A stretch of 64,000 nucleotides of DNA from Luteimonas sp. MC1750 (GCF_016615955.1 NZ_CP067113.1:2666001-2730000); one strand, 5' to 3'; shown: positions 7,092 through 16,109, counted from the first letter of the stretch. Notes: generated by a model from the sequence alone, not told the origin. Program-made: numbers and translations.

Positions 7092-8954
7092 TCAGCGCAG
7101 CTCCACCTGGTCGATGACCAGTTCGAAGCCGCCCTCGGGCAGGCCCGCGGTGATCGCCACCGCGCGCAGCGTGGCCAGGTCGGCACCGGCGAAGGCCGAC
7201 AGCGGGATGCGCACCTCGCTCCACTCCGGGCCCGCGGTGAAGGACTGCATCGCGGGCATCGCCTGCGGCGACGCGCCCGAGAACAGCATCGCCTGGTAGG
7301 TCCGGCCATCGCCGCGCACCTGGAACACCAGCTCGCTGCGCGCCGAAGCGTCGACCGGCTGCATCGGCTGCGCGCCGGGATGGAACATGCTGCCGGCCCA
7401 GGGGAAGGCGAAGCCCGGGCGGATCTCACCTGAGACGCGCAGCGCACCGCGCGAGCTGGACGCCCCGCCGCTGACGGCTTCCTGGGTCGCGACCGAATGG
7501 CCACCCGCCATCGCGTCGGTGGTCACCTGCCAGCCGTGGCCGAAGCGCACGCCGGTGCCACCGTCCTCGAAGTCGGCCACCAGCGCGCCGGCGCTGATCA
7601 CCGGCGCCCCCGCGGCCTGCTCTACGCGCGGGCGCGGCACGGCATGGCCATTCTTCCAGATCCCGGCGATGGCGCGCGTGTCGGCGATGTCCGCGGTGGG
7701 GTCGCCCTCGACCAGCACCAGGTCGGCGCGCAATCCGGATGCAATCCGGCCGCGATCGGCAAGCCCGAAGCGGCGCGCGGGCACCGAGGTCGCGGCGGCG
7801 AGCGCCTCTCCCGGCGTCAGGCCCGCACGCACCAGCAGGGCGAGTTCGCCGTGGATGCTGGCGCCGTGCGCGGTGCCCGGGTTGCCGGCGTCGGTGCCGG
7901 CGAGGATGTCGACGCCGGCGGCATGCAGCGCCGCGACGCTGCGCAGCGCGTTGTCGAGCGCCTCGGGACGCGGCGCACCCGGGAACGTCGCCGCCAGGCC
8001 GTCGCGCTGCCCGGCCTCGAGCCACGGCGACAGCCGCGCGTCGTCGGCCAGCGCGGCGCCGCTGCCGTCCTGGGCGAAGCCCGCGATCACCGACAGCGTC
8101 GGCGTGACAAAGGTGCCCGCCTGCTTCGCCGCGGCGACGAAGGCCGGCGAGGCGGCCGCGTCGTGGAAGACGTGCACCAGCCCGTCCGCGCCCGATCCGA
8201 CCGCGTGCAGCGCATCCGCCTGCGAGGCGACGTGCACCAGGGCCAGGCGCTCCCCGGCCTGCGCGGCGGCGATCGCCGCGGCGACCTGGGCCGGCGTGAT
8301 CGTCGGCAGCCGGCGCTCGGCCGAATGCGTGCTGAAGTCCTCGACGATCAGCTTGATGTAGTCCGAGCCCTCCGCCACGCGCGCGGCGACGAAGTCACCG
8401 GCATCGTCGCCGGGCGCCAGCGTCGGCACCGCGATGCCGAACTGGGTGCCGTGGCCGCCCGCGGTGGTGACCGTCGCGCCGGCCGTCCACAGGTCGGCGA
8501 GCGCGGTGGCCGCGAGCGATTCGCGCTGTGCGCGCAGCGCCGGGATGCGGTTCCAGTCACCGAACATGTCGAGCTCGGCGGTGACCCCGTAGCGCAGTGC
8601 GTCGCGCTGCGCATCGCCCCAGCTGTGGGTATGCGCGTCGATGAAGCCCGGCAGCAGCGTGCGTCCGGCGCCCTCGACGACCGCGAGGCCTTCGGGGATC
8701 GCGACTCCGGCGCCCACGGCTTCGATGCGGCCGTCGCGGACGATGACGTTCGCGTTCGGCAGCACGCGTTCGCCATCGAACACGCGCACGCCGGAGATGG
8801 CGAAGGCCGCGCTTTCGCCACCGGAAGGAAGGGTGACGGGCGCGGTGGCCGCGGATTCCGGGACCGCTGGACGCGATGGCTGCGCCCACACCACGGCGCC
8901 GGCGATGGCGACGGCGATGGCGCTGGCGGCGAGGACTTCAGGAATGCGGTTCAT
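7092..8954 (-). CDS. Exported amidohydrolase with C-terminal CIA30-like domain
   Basis: A 620-residue protein. An N-terminal hydrophobic segment (residues 8-24, ending AQP) looks like a signal peptide. An imidazolonepropionase/prolidase-like amidohydrolase domain follows, with FIDAHTH (H108, H110), the metal-bridging lysine region YIKLIVED, histidines in LVHVASQADALHA and VHVFHD, and AGTDAGNPG. From about residue 445 a second domain begins (LVADFEDG... to VIDQVEL) that resembles the CIA30/galactose-binding jelly roll. Periplasmic amidohydrolases cleave amides, peptides or other cyclic substrates; this substrate is unknown. It sits between an ABC-2 exporter and a two-component system on the same strand, suggesting a joint response to one compound. 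Confidence 0.82.
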   Translation of the reverse strand: MNRIPEVLAASAIAVAIAGAVVWAQPSRPAVPESAATAPVTLPSGGESAAFAISGVRVFDGERVLPNANVIVRDGRIEAVGAGVAIPEGLAVVEGAGRTLLPGFIDAHTHSWGDAQRDALRYGVTAELDMFGDWNRIPALRAQRESLAATALADLWTAGATVTTAGGHGTQFGIAVPTLAPGDDAGDFVAARVAEGSDYIKLIVEDFSTHSAERRLPTITPAQVAAAIAAAQAGERLALVHVASQADALHAVGSGADGLVHVFHDAAASPAFVAAAKQAGTFVTPTLSVIAGFAQDGSGAALADDARLSPWLEAGQRDGLAATFPGAPRPEALDNALRSVAALHAAGVDILAGTDAGNPGTAHGASIHGELALLVRAGLTPGEALAAATSVPARRFGLADRGRIASGLRADLVLVEGDPTADIADTRAIAGIWKNGHAVPRPRVEQAAGAPVISAGALVADFEDGGTGVRFGHGWQVTTDAMAGGHSVATQEAVSGGASSSRGALRVSGEIRPGFAFPWAGSMFHPGAQPMQPVDASARSELVFQVRGDGRTYQAMLFSGASPQAMPAMQSFTAGPEWSEVRIPLSAFAGADLATLRAVAITAGLPEGGFELVIDQVELR

Positions 8955-9020
8955 GGCAGGACTCCTTGGAAGGCGTGCAAATCACTCTCAGGGCGGAAGC
9001 GTCGTCGGCGTGGCGCCGGC

Positions 9021-9794
9021 TCAGCCACGTCGCGACAGCCGGGCGTGCGCCAGGACGAAGAACCCGATGGTCACCACCAGCAGCACGCCGACGTGCATGG
9101 CGACCGGCTGTCCGGCGTCCATCCCCACCACCTTCAGCGCCAGCTGCGCATGGTGATAGGACGGCCAGACCGGCGCCAGCCTGGCCAGCGCATCCGGAAG
9201 CGCCGAGAGCGGCAGCCACAGGCCGGACAGGAAGGACAGCGGCAGGTAGACCAGGTTGACCACCACCGGTGCCGCCGAGCCGCTGGCGAGCGTGCCGATG
9301 TACAGGCCGATGGCGCAGAATGGCAGCGCACCGGCCACGTGCACCAGCCACAGCCCCAGCCACTGCCCGGGCGCGAGCGACACGCCGGCCAGCGTGGACG
9401 CGGTCACCGCCAGCAGCAGCGACACGATCGCCGAGAACAGCAGCGCCATCGCCATCTTCGACATCAGGTAGGCGCCCGGCGGCACCGGCAGCGCGCGCTT
9501 GAGCGCGAGCAGGCCGTGGTCGCGGTCCATCGCCACGGTGACGCCGAAGCCGAACAGCGCGGCGCCCATCACGCCGAACACGCCATAGGTCGCCAGCAGG
9601 TACTGGCCGACATTGCCGCCGCGGTTCATCGCAACGCCGAACAGCAGGTAGAACATCAGCGGGAACAGCAGCGTCAGCAGCGCGAAGATCGGCGTGCGCA
9701 GCAGCCCGAGGAATTCGTACTTCGCCTCGAGCAGGCGGGCGCGCAGCAGCGAGTGCCTGCCTGTCGCCGGGGTTGCGTGGGCCAGGGTGTTCAT
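9021..9794 (-). CDS. ABC-2 type transporter permease
   Basis: A 257-residue inner-membrane protein with six hydrophobic segments. The conserved ABC2 region includes LFPLMFYLLFGVAMN near the start and LVYLPLSFLSGLWLPLSALP in the second half. The start ATG at 9794 shares one base with the stop of the ATPase gene (TGATG), so translation is coupled. ABC-2 exporters of this size usually move drugs, lipids or antimicrobial peptides outward. The substrate is not visible in the sequence. Confidence 0.9.
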   Translation of the reverse strand: MNTLAHATPATGRHSLLRARLLEAKYEFLGLLRTPIFALLTLLFPLMFYLLFGVAMNRGGNVGQYLLATYGVFGVMGAALFGFGVTVAMDRDHGLLALKRALPVPPGAYLMSKMAMALLFSAIVSLLLAVTASTLAGVSLAPGQWLGLWLVHVAGALPFCAIGLYIGTLASGSAAPVVVNLVYLPLSFLSGLWLPLSALPDALARLAPVWPSYHHAQLALKVVGMDAGQPVAMHVGVLLVVTIGFFVLAHARLSRRG

Positions 9795-10708
9795 CAAGCA
9801 GCCTCCTTCAGCGGTGCATCGCGGGTGATTTCGAGGAAGGCCTCGGCGAGGCCGGCGCGGCTGACGTCGAGGTCGGACAGCGCGGCGTCCGCGGCCAGCA
9901 GCCGGCGCACGATGTCCTCGGCGGCGCCGGCCAGCACCTCCAGCCGACCCTCCTCGCTGCTCGCCGATCGCACGCCGGGCCAGCGCGCGACCTCGGCGGC
10001 CTGCAGCACGGTGACGCAGCGGATGCGGCGCTGGTCGACGCGGGCGCGCACCTCGTCGAGGCTGCCCGCCGCGACCACGCGGCCGCCGGCCAGGACCACG
10101 ACGCGGTCGGCCAGGGCTTCGGCCTCCTCCAGGTAGTGCGTGGTCAGCAGCACCGAGGTCCCGTCGGCGACCAGCGCGCGCAGTCCGCGCCACAGGCCCT
10201 GGCGCGCCTCGATGTCGAGGCCGGTGGTCGGCTCGTCGAGGAACAGCACGCGCGGGCGGCCGCAGATTGCCAGCGCGAACTGCACGCGGCGCTGCTGCCC
10301 GCCAGAGAGCCGGCCGTAGCGGCGCCCGAGCAGGCCGTCGAGTCCGGCGATCTCCACGCAAGTGGCGACGTCGAGCGGATCGGCGTAGTAGCTGCGGACC
10401 AGGTCGAGGTGCTCGGCGACCTTCAGGTTGGGGGCCAGCGCGCCGGACTGCAGCATCACGCCCACGCCCTGGCGCGCCGCAAGCTCGCGCGGATCGCGGC
10501 CGGACAGGCGTGCCTCGCCGGCATCGGGCGCGGCCAGGCCCAGCAGCAGCGAGATCGCGGTCGTCTTGCCGGCGCCGTTCGCGCCGAGCAGCGCCAGCAC
10601 CTGGCCTGCGCGCAGTTCAAGGTCGACGCCATCGAGCGCGACCGACTGGCCATAGCGCTTCGTGGCGTGGTGCAGGCGCGCCAGCGGCGCGTCGAACGGA
10701 TGGTCCAT
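9794..10708 (-). CDS. ABC transporter ATP-binding protein (drug/lipid exporter type)
   Basis: A 304-residue cytoplasmic ATPase with Walker A GANGAGKTT (42-50), Q-loop MLQSG, signature RLSGGQQRR, Walker B VLFLDEPTTGLD and switch histidine LTTHYLEEAE. A C-terminal ~80-residue extension is typical of the CcmA/DrrA/NatA branch. It pairs with the ABC-2 permease whose start overlaps its stop. The ATG follows a good GAGGAGG ribosome-binding site, and this looks like the first gene of the operon that continues through the amidohydrolase to the two-component genes. Confidence 0.92.
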   Translation of the reverse strand: MDHPFDAPLARLHHATKRYGQSVALDGVDLELRAGQVLALLGANGAGKTTAISLLLGLAAPDAGEARLSGRDPRELAARQGVGVMLQSGALAPNLKVAEHLDLVRSYYADPLDVATCVEIAGLDGLLGRRYGRLSGGQQRRVQFALAICGRPRVLFLDEPTTGLDIEARQGLWRGLRALVADGTSVLLTTHYLEEAEALADRVVVLAGGRVVAAGSLDEVRARVDQRRIRCVTVLQAAEVARWPGVRSASSEEGRLEVLAGAAEDIVRRLLAADAALSDLDVSRAGLAEAFLEITRDAPLKEAA

Positions 10709-10822
10709 GGGGCGTCCTCCTCGGTGTGCCCACAGACTAGGAAGCCGCGGCCGCCGGGATCAGTCGCCGCGATCACCCATCCAACATGACAGGCGTCACG
10801 TCGCTGCACGCGGGCCCGCCGC

Positions 10823-11305
10823 GTGCGTTGCCGCCCGTCTCCACGCACCGGCATCGCCACGCTCAACGGCTGGGGAGGCGACCACCCCGCGCGGCGACTG
10901 CACGGGCTCCGGATCAGCCCGGCCGATGTGGAGGCCTGGCGCCGTTCGCCCTCCGCGCTGCACGGCTTCGCACGCGACCCGCTGGGGCGCTGGCCGAGCT
11001 CGCGGCGGCCATCGAGGCCCGCCTGCAACAGGGTGACCCGCCCGTGCTGGCGCACGTGGGCAGCGGCTCCGACAGCCTGCATGGTTGCCACCGTCCTTGC
11101 ACTCGCGGCGATGTCGCTCGCCGTGGCCGGGCGGGTATTCGGCACCTCGGCCGGCAGCCTGGCCATCCAGGCACCGTTGGCCATCACGCCCGCCCTGTGG
11201 GCCACGGTCATGGCCTACAGTCTGGCGCTGGGCCTGCTGAGTGCACTCCTGCCGACCTGGCGCCTGGCGGGCGGGCGGCTGATCGACGCCCTGCGCGCGG
11301 ACTAA
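10823..11305 (+). pseudogene. Decayed FtsX/MacB-type permease fragment
   Basis: The stretch from 11081 to 11305 encodes 74 residues with two membrane helices and the ending LSALLPTWRLAGGRLIDALRAD. That is the characteristic C-terminus of FtsX/MacB permeases (P-x-W-R-A...-DALR). The N-terminal helix, the periplasmic domain and the first two C-terminal helices of a full permease are missing. The upstream part (10823-11080) is protein-like only in broken pieces: one frame has HGLRISPADVEAW, and the next frame has ALAELAAAIEARLQQGD with an apparent shift near 10985. I see no ribosome-binding site or intact reading. This fills the otherwise empty 10709-11426 interval and lies just upstream of an intact system of the same class. 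Confidence 0.5.
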
Positions 11306-11426
11306 AGGCCGCGCACCGGAACGCATGACACTCCTCAGGTGACACGCCGGCCGCGCGCAGCGAAAGTGGCGCGACGCCGCGACACGTGCGGTCACACTCC
11401 ATCCCCTTTCCTGGTCCCATGCCGAG

Positions 11427-12674
11427 ATGAACACAAAAGCCGACCTGCTCAAGGAACTGCGCATCGACCGCCAGCCGACGCCCCCGCCGTCGCGACGCGG
11501 CCCGTGGATCGGGCTTGCGGTGGCCGCCATGCTCGCGGCGCTCGCAGCCCTGGCCTGGGCGCTGGCTGGCGGCACGCGCGCGGTCGAGGTGCGCACCGCC
11601 GACGCGGTGGCCACCGGCGGCGGTGCGGCCGCGGCCTCCGTGCTCGACGCCAGCGGCTACGTGGTCGCGCGGCGCATGGCCACCGTGTCGTCGAAGATCA
11701 CCGGCCGCGTGCGCGAGGTGCTGATCGAGGAAGGCATGGCGGTGGCCGAGGGCCAGGTGATGGCCACGCTCGATCCGATCGATGCGGACGCCCAGAACGC
11801 GCTGGCCCGCGCCCAGGTCGATGCCGCGCGCAGCCAGATCGCGGGGGTCGAAGCGCAGCTGGTCGAAGCGGAGGCGAATGCCACGCGTCTGTCGAGCCTG
11901 GTTGGACAGCAGCTGGTCTCACGCGCGCAGTACGACCAGGCCGTGGCCCAGCGCGAATCGCTGCGCGCCCAGCTCGCCACCTCACGCCGGAACGCACAGG
12001 TGGCCGGCCAGCAGCTGCGCATCAGCGGCATCGGCGTCGACAACACCGTGGTGCGCGCGCCGTTCGCCGGCGTGGTCATCGCCAAGGCGGCACAGCCGGG
12101 CGAGATCGTGTCGCCGCTGTCGGCCGGCGGCGGCTTCACCCGAACCGGTATCGGCACGATCGTCGACATGGACTCGCTCGAGGTCGAGGTCGACGTGGGC
12201 GAGGCCTACATCGGCCGCGTGCAGCCGGCGATGCCGGTCGAAGCCACGCTCAACGCCTATCCCGACTGGAAGATCCCGGCCGAGGTGATCGCGATCATCC
12301 CGACCGCCGACCGCGGCAAGGCGACGGTCAAGGTGCGCGTGGCGCTGAAGGAAAAGGACCCGCGGATCGTGCCGGACATGGGCGTCACCGTGAGCTTCCT
12401 CGAACGCGCCCCCGAGGCCGGCGAAGGCGACGACGCGCCGCGCGGCGTGCGGGTGCCGGAGGCGGCGGTCGCCGCGCGCGACGGCGGCGACGTGGTGTTC
12501 GTGGTCGCCGGCAGCGGTGGCGACGCCGTGGCCGAACGCCGCGACGTGAGCACCGGCGGCGCCGCGGGCGGCCAGCGCATCCTGCTGTCGGGCGTGGCGC
12601 CGGGCGAATCCGTTGTGCTCGATCCACCTGATGACCTGGCGGATGGTGACCAGGTCACCCTGGCTGATCGCTAG
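11427..12674 (+). CDS. MacA/HlyD-type periplasmic adaptor of an ABC export system
   Basis: A 415-residue membrane-fusion protein: an N-terminal cytoplasmic tail, one membrane anchor (about residues 29-50), then a lipoyl/barrel-sandwich half (ASGYVVARRMATVSSKITGRV), a helical hairpin (residues ~115-195), the second lipoyl half (VVRAPFAGVVI), and beta-barrel and membrane-proximal domains. It bridges an inner-membrane ABC permease to an outer-membrane duct. No TolC-like gene is present here, so the duct must be encoded elsewhere. It is followed after 145 bases, occupied by a REP pair, by the matching ATPase and two permeases. Confidence 0.9.
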   Translation: MNTKADLLKELRIDRQPTPPPSRRGPWIGLAVAAMLAALAALAWALAGGTRAVEVRTADAVATGGGAAAASVLDASGYVVARRMATVSSKITGRVREVLIEEGMAVAEGQVMATLDPIDADAQNALARAQVDAARSQIAGVEAQLVEAEANATRLSSLVGQQLVSRAQYDQAVAQRESLRAQLATSRRNAQVAGQQLRISGIGVDNTVVRAPFAGVVIAKAAQPGEIVSPLSAGGGFTRTGIGTIVDMDSLEVEVDVGEAYIGRVQPAMPVEATLNAYPDWKIPAEVIAIIPTADRGKATVKVRVALKEKDPRIVPDMGVTVSFLERAPEAGEGDDAPRGVRVPEAAVAARDGGDVVFVVAGSGGDAVAERRDVSTGGAAGGQRILLSGVAPGESVVLDPPDDLADGDQVTLADR

Positions 12675-12712
12675 TTTCCGCCAGACACCCGCATTCGACA
12701 CCTCGCCTGACC

Positions 12713-12772
12713 TGTAGGAGCGGCTACAGCCGCGATGGCCAGATCCCGATCGCGGCTGTAGCCGCTCCTACA
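12713..12772. repeat. Inverted pair of REP-like palindromes inside the export operon
   Basis: Two perfect 24-base copies in inverted orientation, 12713-12736 (TGTAGGAGCGGCTACAGCCG...) and 12749-12772, separated by 12 bases. Each copy also contains its own GCGGCT/AGCCGC palindrome. In RNA the pair would form a 24-bp hairpin between the adaptor and ATPase genes. It could reduce read-through or protect the upstream mRNA end. There is no T-run. Confidence 0.85.
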
Positions 12773-12819
12773 ACGGCGTTCGGGTCCACCGCATCCACTA
12801 CTTCCACCGGAGCATCGTG

Positions 12820-13512
12820 ATGACCACCCTGGTATCGATCCGCAACCTCACCAAGTCCTACCAGCGCGGGCCGGAGAAGGTCGACGTGCTCCACGGCCTC
12901 GACCTCGACATCGCGACCGGTGACTTCGTCGCGCTGATGGGCCCGTCGGGCTCGGGCAAGACCACGCTGCTGAACCTGATCGGTGGCCTGGACGCGCCCA
13001 CCAGCGGCGAGATCGACGTCGCCGGCCAGCGCATCGACCGCATGGGCGCCGGGCAGCTCGCCGCGTGGCGCAGCCAGCACGTGGGTTACGTCTTCCAGTT
13101 CTACAACCTGATGCCGGCGCTCAGCGCGCAGAAGAACGTCGAGCTGCCGCTGCTGTTGACCAGGCTCGGCGGCGCGCAGCGCAAGCGCAATGCGCAGATC
13201 GCGCTCGAGCTGGTGGGCCTGTCCGACCGCGTCTCGCACAAGCCGGCGGAACTGTCCGGTGGCCAGCAGCAGCGCGTCGCGATCGCCCGCGCGATCGTCT
13301 CCGACCCGACGCTGCTGATCTGCGACGAGCCGACCGGCGACCTCGACCGGCAGTCGGCCGAGGAGATCCTCGGCCTGCTGCAGGAGCTCAACCGCGAGCA
13401 CGGCAAGACCATCGTCATGGTCACCCACGACCCGAAGGCCGCCGAACACGCCAGCCACACCCTGCACCTGGACAAGGGCGTGCTGGTCGAACAGCAGTCG
13501 CACGCGGCCTGA
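12820..13512 (+). CDS. MacB/LolD-type ABC transporter ATP-binding protein
   Basis: A 230-residue ATPase with Walker [10 protein letters not shown], the Q-loop in [13 protein letters not shown], signature [15 protein letters not shown], Walker [13 protein letters not shown] and switch MVTHD. The size and VFQFYNL motif place it with the LolD/MacB/FtsE group that powers FtsX-fold permeases. It should hydrolyse ATP in the cytoplasm to drive mechanotransmission through the two permeases encoded next. A GTG three bases upstream (12817) is a possible alternative start. Confidence 0.93.
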   Translation: MTTLVSIRNLTKSYQRGPEKVDVLHGLDLDIATGDFVALMGPSGSGKTTLLNLIGGLDAPTSGEIDVAGQRIDRMGAGQLAAWRSQHVGYVFQFYNLMPALSAQKNVELPLLLTRLGGAQRKRNAQIALELVGLSDRVSHKPAELSGGQQQRVAIARAIVSDPTLLICDEPTGDLDRQSAEEILGLLQELNREHGKTIVMVTHDPKAAEHASHTLHLDKGVLVEQQSHAA

Positions 13513-13539
13513 CCGCGCCGGCCACCCGAGGAGGTCGCC

Positions 13540-14709
13540 ATGAAGTACTTCCATCTGGTCTGGGCGGCGCTGTTCCGGCGCAAGACCCGCACCTTCCTGA
13601 CGCTGGCCTCGATCGTGGCCGCGTTCCTGCTGTTCGGCCTGCTCGACGGCATCCGCACCAGCTTCGCCCAGCTCGGGCAGAACGCGGATGGCGCGCAGCG
13701 CCTGCAGACCGCGTCGAAGCTGTCCTTCATCGAGACCTTGCCGATCTCGCTGCAGTCGCGCATCGCCACCATCGACAACATCGAGGCAGTGACCCACGCC
13801 AACTGGTTCGGCGGCGCCTACCAGGACCCGAAGAACCAGCTCTTCACCTTCGCCGTGGCGCCGAACTACCTGGAGCTCTATCCCGAGATCGCGGTCGATC
13901 CGGCCCAGCTCGAGGACTGGAAGCGCAACCGCACCGGCATGCTGGTGGGCGAGGCGATGATGAAGCGCTTCGACTGGAAAGTCGGCCAGCGCATCCCGCT
14001 TCAGTCGACCATCTATCCCAACAGCGACGGCACGCTCGACTGGGCCTTCGACATCGCCGGCGTGCTGCGCGCGAAGGAAGGCGGCGCCGGTGGCGGCTTC
14101 ACCGACTCGCTGATCCTGATGCACTACGACTACTTCGAGGAGTCGTCGCCGTACATCGACGGCGACGTGGGCTGGTACATCAGCCGCGTCTCCGACGTGC
14201 GCCGCAGCGACGCCGCGGCCAAGGCGATCGACGCGCTGTCGGCCAACTCGCCGCACGAGACCAAGACCATGAGCGAGCAGGCGGCGATGGCCTCCCAGCT
14301 CAAGCAGATGGCCGACATCGGCCTGATCGTCGGCTCGATCATGGGCGCGGTGTTCTTCACCCTGCTGCTGCTGACCGGCAACACCATGGCGCAGGCGGTG
14401 CGCGAGCGCACCTCCGAACTCGCGGTGCTCAAGACCATCGGCTTCACCAGCACCAGCGTGCTGATGATGGTGCTGGCGGAATCGATGCTGATGGTGGTGA
14501 TCGGCGGCGTGCTGGGACTCGGCCTGGCCGCGGTCATCGGCAAGGCGGCCACCGCCGCCAGCGGCGGACTGGTCAACCTGCCGCCGGTCGGGCTGGAGAG
14601 CTGGCTGCTGGGCCTCGCGCTGATGCTGGCGATCGGCCTCCTGGTCGGCGCCCTGCCGGCGATCCGCGCGATGCGCCTCAACATCGTCGACGCCCTCGCG
14701 GGCCGCTGA
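13540..14709 (+). CDS. FtsX/MacB-fold ABC permease, first of two
   Basis: A 389-residue inner-membrane protein with one N-terminal helix ([20 protein letters not shown]), a large periplasmic MacB-PCD-like domain (about residues 40-265), and three C-terminal helices starting at [19 protein letters not shown]. It ends in the typical ...[19 protein letters not shown]. Preceded by a GAGGAGG ribosome-binding site. Four-helix MacB-type permeases work as dimers; with a second, different permease next door, a heterodimer is likely. The cargo (peptide, lipoprotein, antibiotic or signal) cannot be inferred. Confidence 0.9.
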   Translation: MKYFHLVWAALFRRKTRTFLTLASIVAAFLLFGLLDGIRTSFAQLGQNADGAQRLQTASKLSFIETLPISLQSRIATIDNIEAVTHANWFGGAYQDPKNQLFTFAVAPNYLELYPEIAVDPAQLEDWKRNRTGMLVGEAMMKRFDWKVGQRIPLQSTIYPNSDGTLDWAFDIAGVLRAKEGGAGGGFTDSLILMHYDYFEESSPYIDGDVGWYISRVSDVRRSDAAAKAIDALSANSPHETKTMSEQAAMASQLKQMADIGLIVGSIMGAVFFTLLLLTGNTMAQAVRERTSELAVLKTIGFTSTSVLMMVLAESMLMVVIGGVLGLGLAAVIGKAATAASGGLVNLPPVGLESWLLGLALMLAIGLLVGALPAIRAMRLNIVDALAGR

Positions 14710-14723
14710 CCGGAGACCTGCAG

Positions 14724-16046
14724 ATGAACCGCATGAAGAAGATGCTTCGCGGGACCGGCCTGGTGCTGCTGCTGGCCGCCTTCCTGGCTGCCTGGATCCT
14801 GCTGCCCTGGCCGGCGCTGCTGGCGCTGGCGGTGGCCTTTGCGCTGTGGATGATCCTCACCCGCAGCGGCCGCCAGGCGGCGTCGGTGACCGGCGTGGGC
14901 GTCAGCACCCTGGGCCAGCGCGTGGGCTCCTCGTCCGTGGTGGTGATCGGCATCGCCGGCGTGGTCGGGGTGCTGGTGGCGCTGCTGGCGATGGCCGAGG
15001 GCTACCAGCACACCGTCAGCAGCAGCGGCGACGAGGAGACCGCGGTGGTGCTGCGCGGCGGCTCGTCGGCCGAGCTGATGTCGGTGATGACGCGCGACGC
15101 GATCACCGCCATCGAGCGCGCGCCGGAGATCGCCCGCGACGCATCGGGCAGGCCGCTGGCCTCGCCCGAGCTGGTGGTCGCGGCCAACCTGCCGCAGCGC
15201 GCGAATGCCGCCGAAGACGGCAGCGTGCAGCTGCGCGGCGTCGGCGACATGGCCTGGGCGGTGCGTCCGAACATCCAGCTGGTCGAAGGTCGGCGCTTCG
15301 AGCCAGGCAAGCGCGAACTGGTGGTCGGCAAGGGCGCGCGCCGCCAGTTTGCCGGACTCGAGCCCGGCGCCGAGCTGCGCCTGGGCAACCAGCCGTGGAC
15401 GGTGGTCGGCGTGTTCGAGTCCGGCGACGCGATGGAGTCGGAGATCTGGGCCGACGCCGAGGTGGTCGCCACCACCTACCGCCGCGGATCCAGCCGCGCC
15501 TCGGTCTTCGCCCGCCTCACCGCGCCCTCGGCGTTCAAGGCCTTCAAGGCCACGCTCGACGCCGATCCGCGCCTGCAGGTCGAGGCGCAGACCACGCTGG
15601 CGTATTTCCAGGGCCAGTCGGCGGGCGTGTCGAAGGTGCTGCGCATCATCGGCATCGTGGTCGGCTCGATCATGGCCATCGGCGCGGTGTTCGGTGCGCT
15701 CAACACCATGTTCGCAAGCGTCGCCTCGCGTGCGCGCGAGATCGCGACGCTGCGCGCGATCGGCTTCCGCGGCATCCCCGTCGTGGTCGCGGTGATGCTG
15801 GAGACCATGCTGCTGGCCGCGCTGGGCGGTGCGCTGGGCGGGCTGCTGGCCTGGCTGGTGTTCAACGGCTACACCGCGTCGACGCTCGCCGGCGGCGTGG
15901 CCCAGCTGACCTTCGAGTTCAAGGTATCGCCGGAGCTCCTCTGGCAAGGCCTGAAGTGGGCGCTGGCGATCGGCTTTGTCGGCGGCCTGTTCCCGGCGCT
16001 GCGTGCGGCGACGATGCCGGTGACCGACGCGCTGCGCGCGGCGTGA
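14724..16046 (+). CDS. FtsX/MacB-fold ABC permease, second of two
   Basis: A 440-residue membrane protein, 14 bases after the first permease, with the ATG preceded by GGAGACCTGCAG. It has extra N-terminal hydrophobic segments (residues ~12-45), a further helix at SSVVVIGIAGVVGVLVALLAMAEGY, a MacB-PCD-like periplasmic domain, and three C-terminal helices ending FPALRAATMPVTDALRAA. The extra N-terminal helices distinguish it from its partner and suggest the two are not interchangeable. It is the last gene of the unit; a strong hairpin follows 15 bases after the stop. Confidence 0.9.
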   Translation: MNRMKKMLRGTGLVLLLAAFLAAWILLPWPALLALAVAFALWMILTRSGRQAASVTGVGVSTLGQRVGSSSVVVIGIAGVVGVLVALLAMAEGYQHTVSSSGDEETAVVLRGGSSAELMSVMTRDAITAIERAPEIARDASGRPLASPELVVAANLPQRANAAEDGSVQLRGVGDMAWAVRPNIQLVEGRRFEPGKRELVVGKGARRQFAGLEPGAELRLGNQPWTVVGVFESGDAMESEIWADAEVVATTYRRGSSRASVFARLTAPSAFKAFKATLDADPRLQVEAQTTLAYFQGQSAGVSKVLRIIGIVVGSIMAIGAVFGALNTMFASVASRAREIATLRAIGFRGIPVVVAVMLETMLLAALGGALGGLLAWLVFNGYTASTLAGGVAQLTFEFKVSPELLWQGLKWALAIGFVGGLFPALRAATMPVTDALRAA

Positions 16047-16060
16047 GGCGAAACCGCTGC

Positions 16061-16088
16061 GGCGGTGCCGGCGGCTGCCGGCACCGCC
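16061..16088. terminator. Bidirectional hairpin between convergent genes
   Basis: A perfect 11-bp GC-rich stem (GGCGGTGCCGG at 16061-16071 with CCGGCACCGCC at 16078-16088) and a 6-base loop, placed between the end of the plus-strand permease gene and the end of the minus-strand rarD. No T-run follows on either strand, so termination efficiency is uncertain. Confidence 0.55.
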
Positions 16089-16109
16089 CGACGCGGACGC
16101 CGCCTTGGA

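Noticed and set aside
7497-10136. An 879-codon plus-strand frame opposite the amidohydrolase and ABC genes
   Set aside because: Composition dominated by Arg, Gln, His and Gly; it crosses three real genes. A GC-content artefact.
12713-12736. CTGT...ACAG pattern in the REP unit resembling a LexA box
   Set aside because: The spacer is 10 bases instead of 8, the same string occurs at every REP copy including gene ends, and no SOS gene is nearby.
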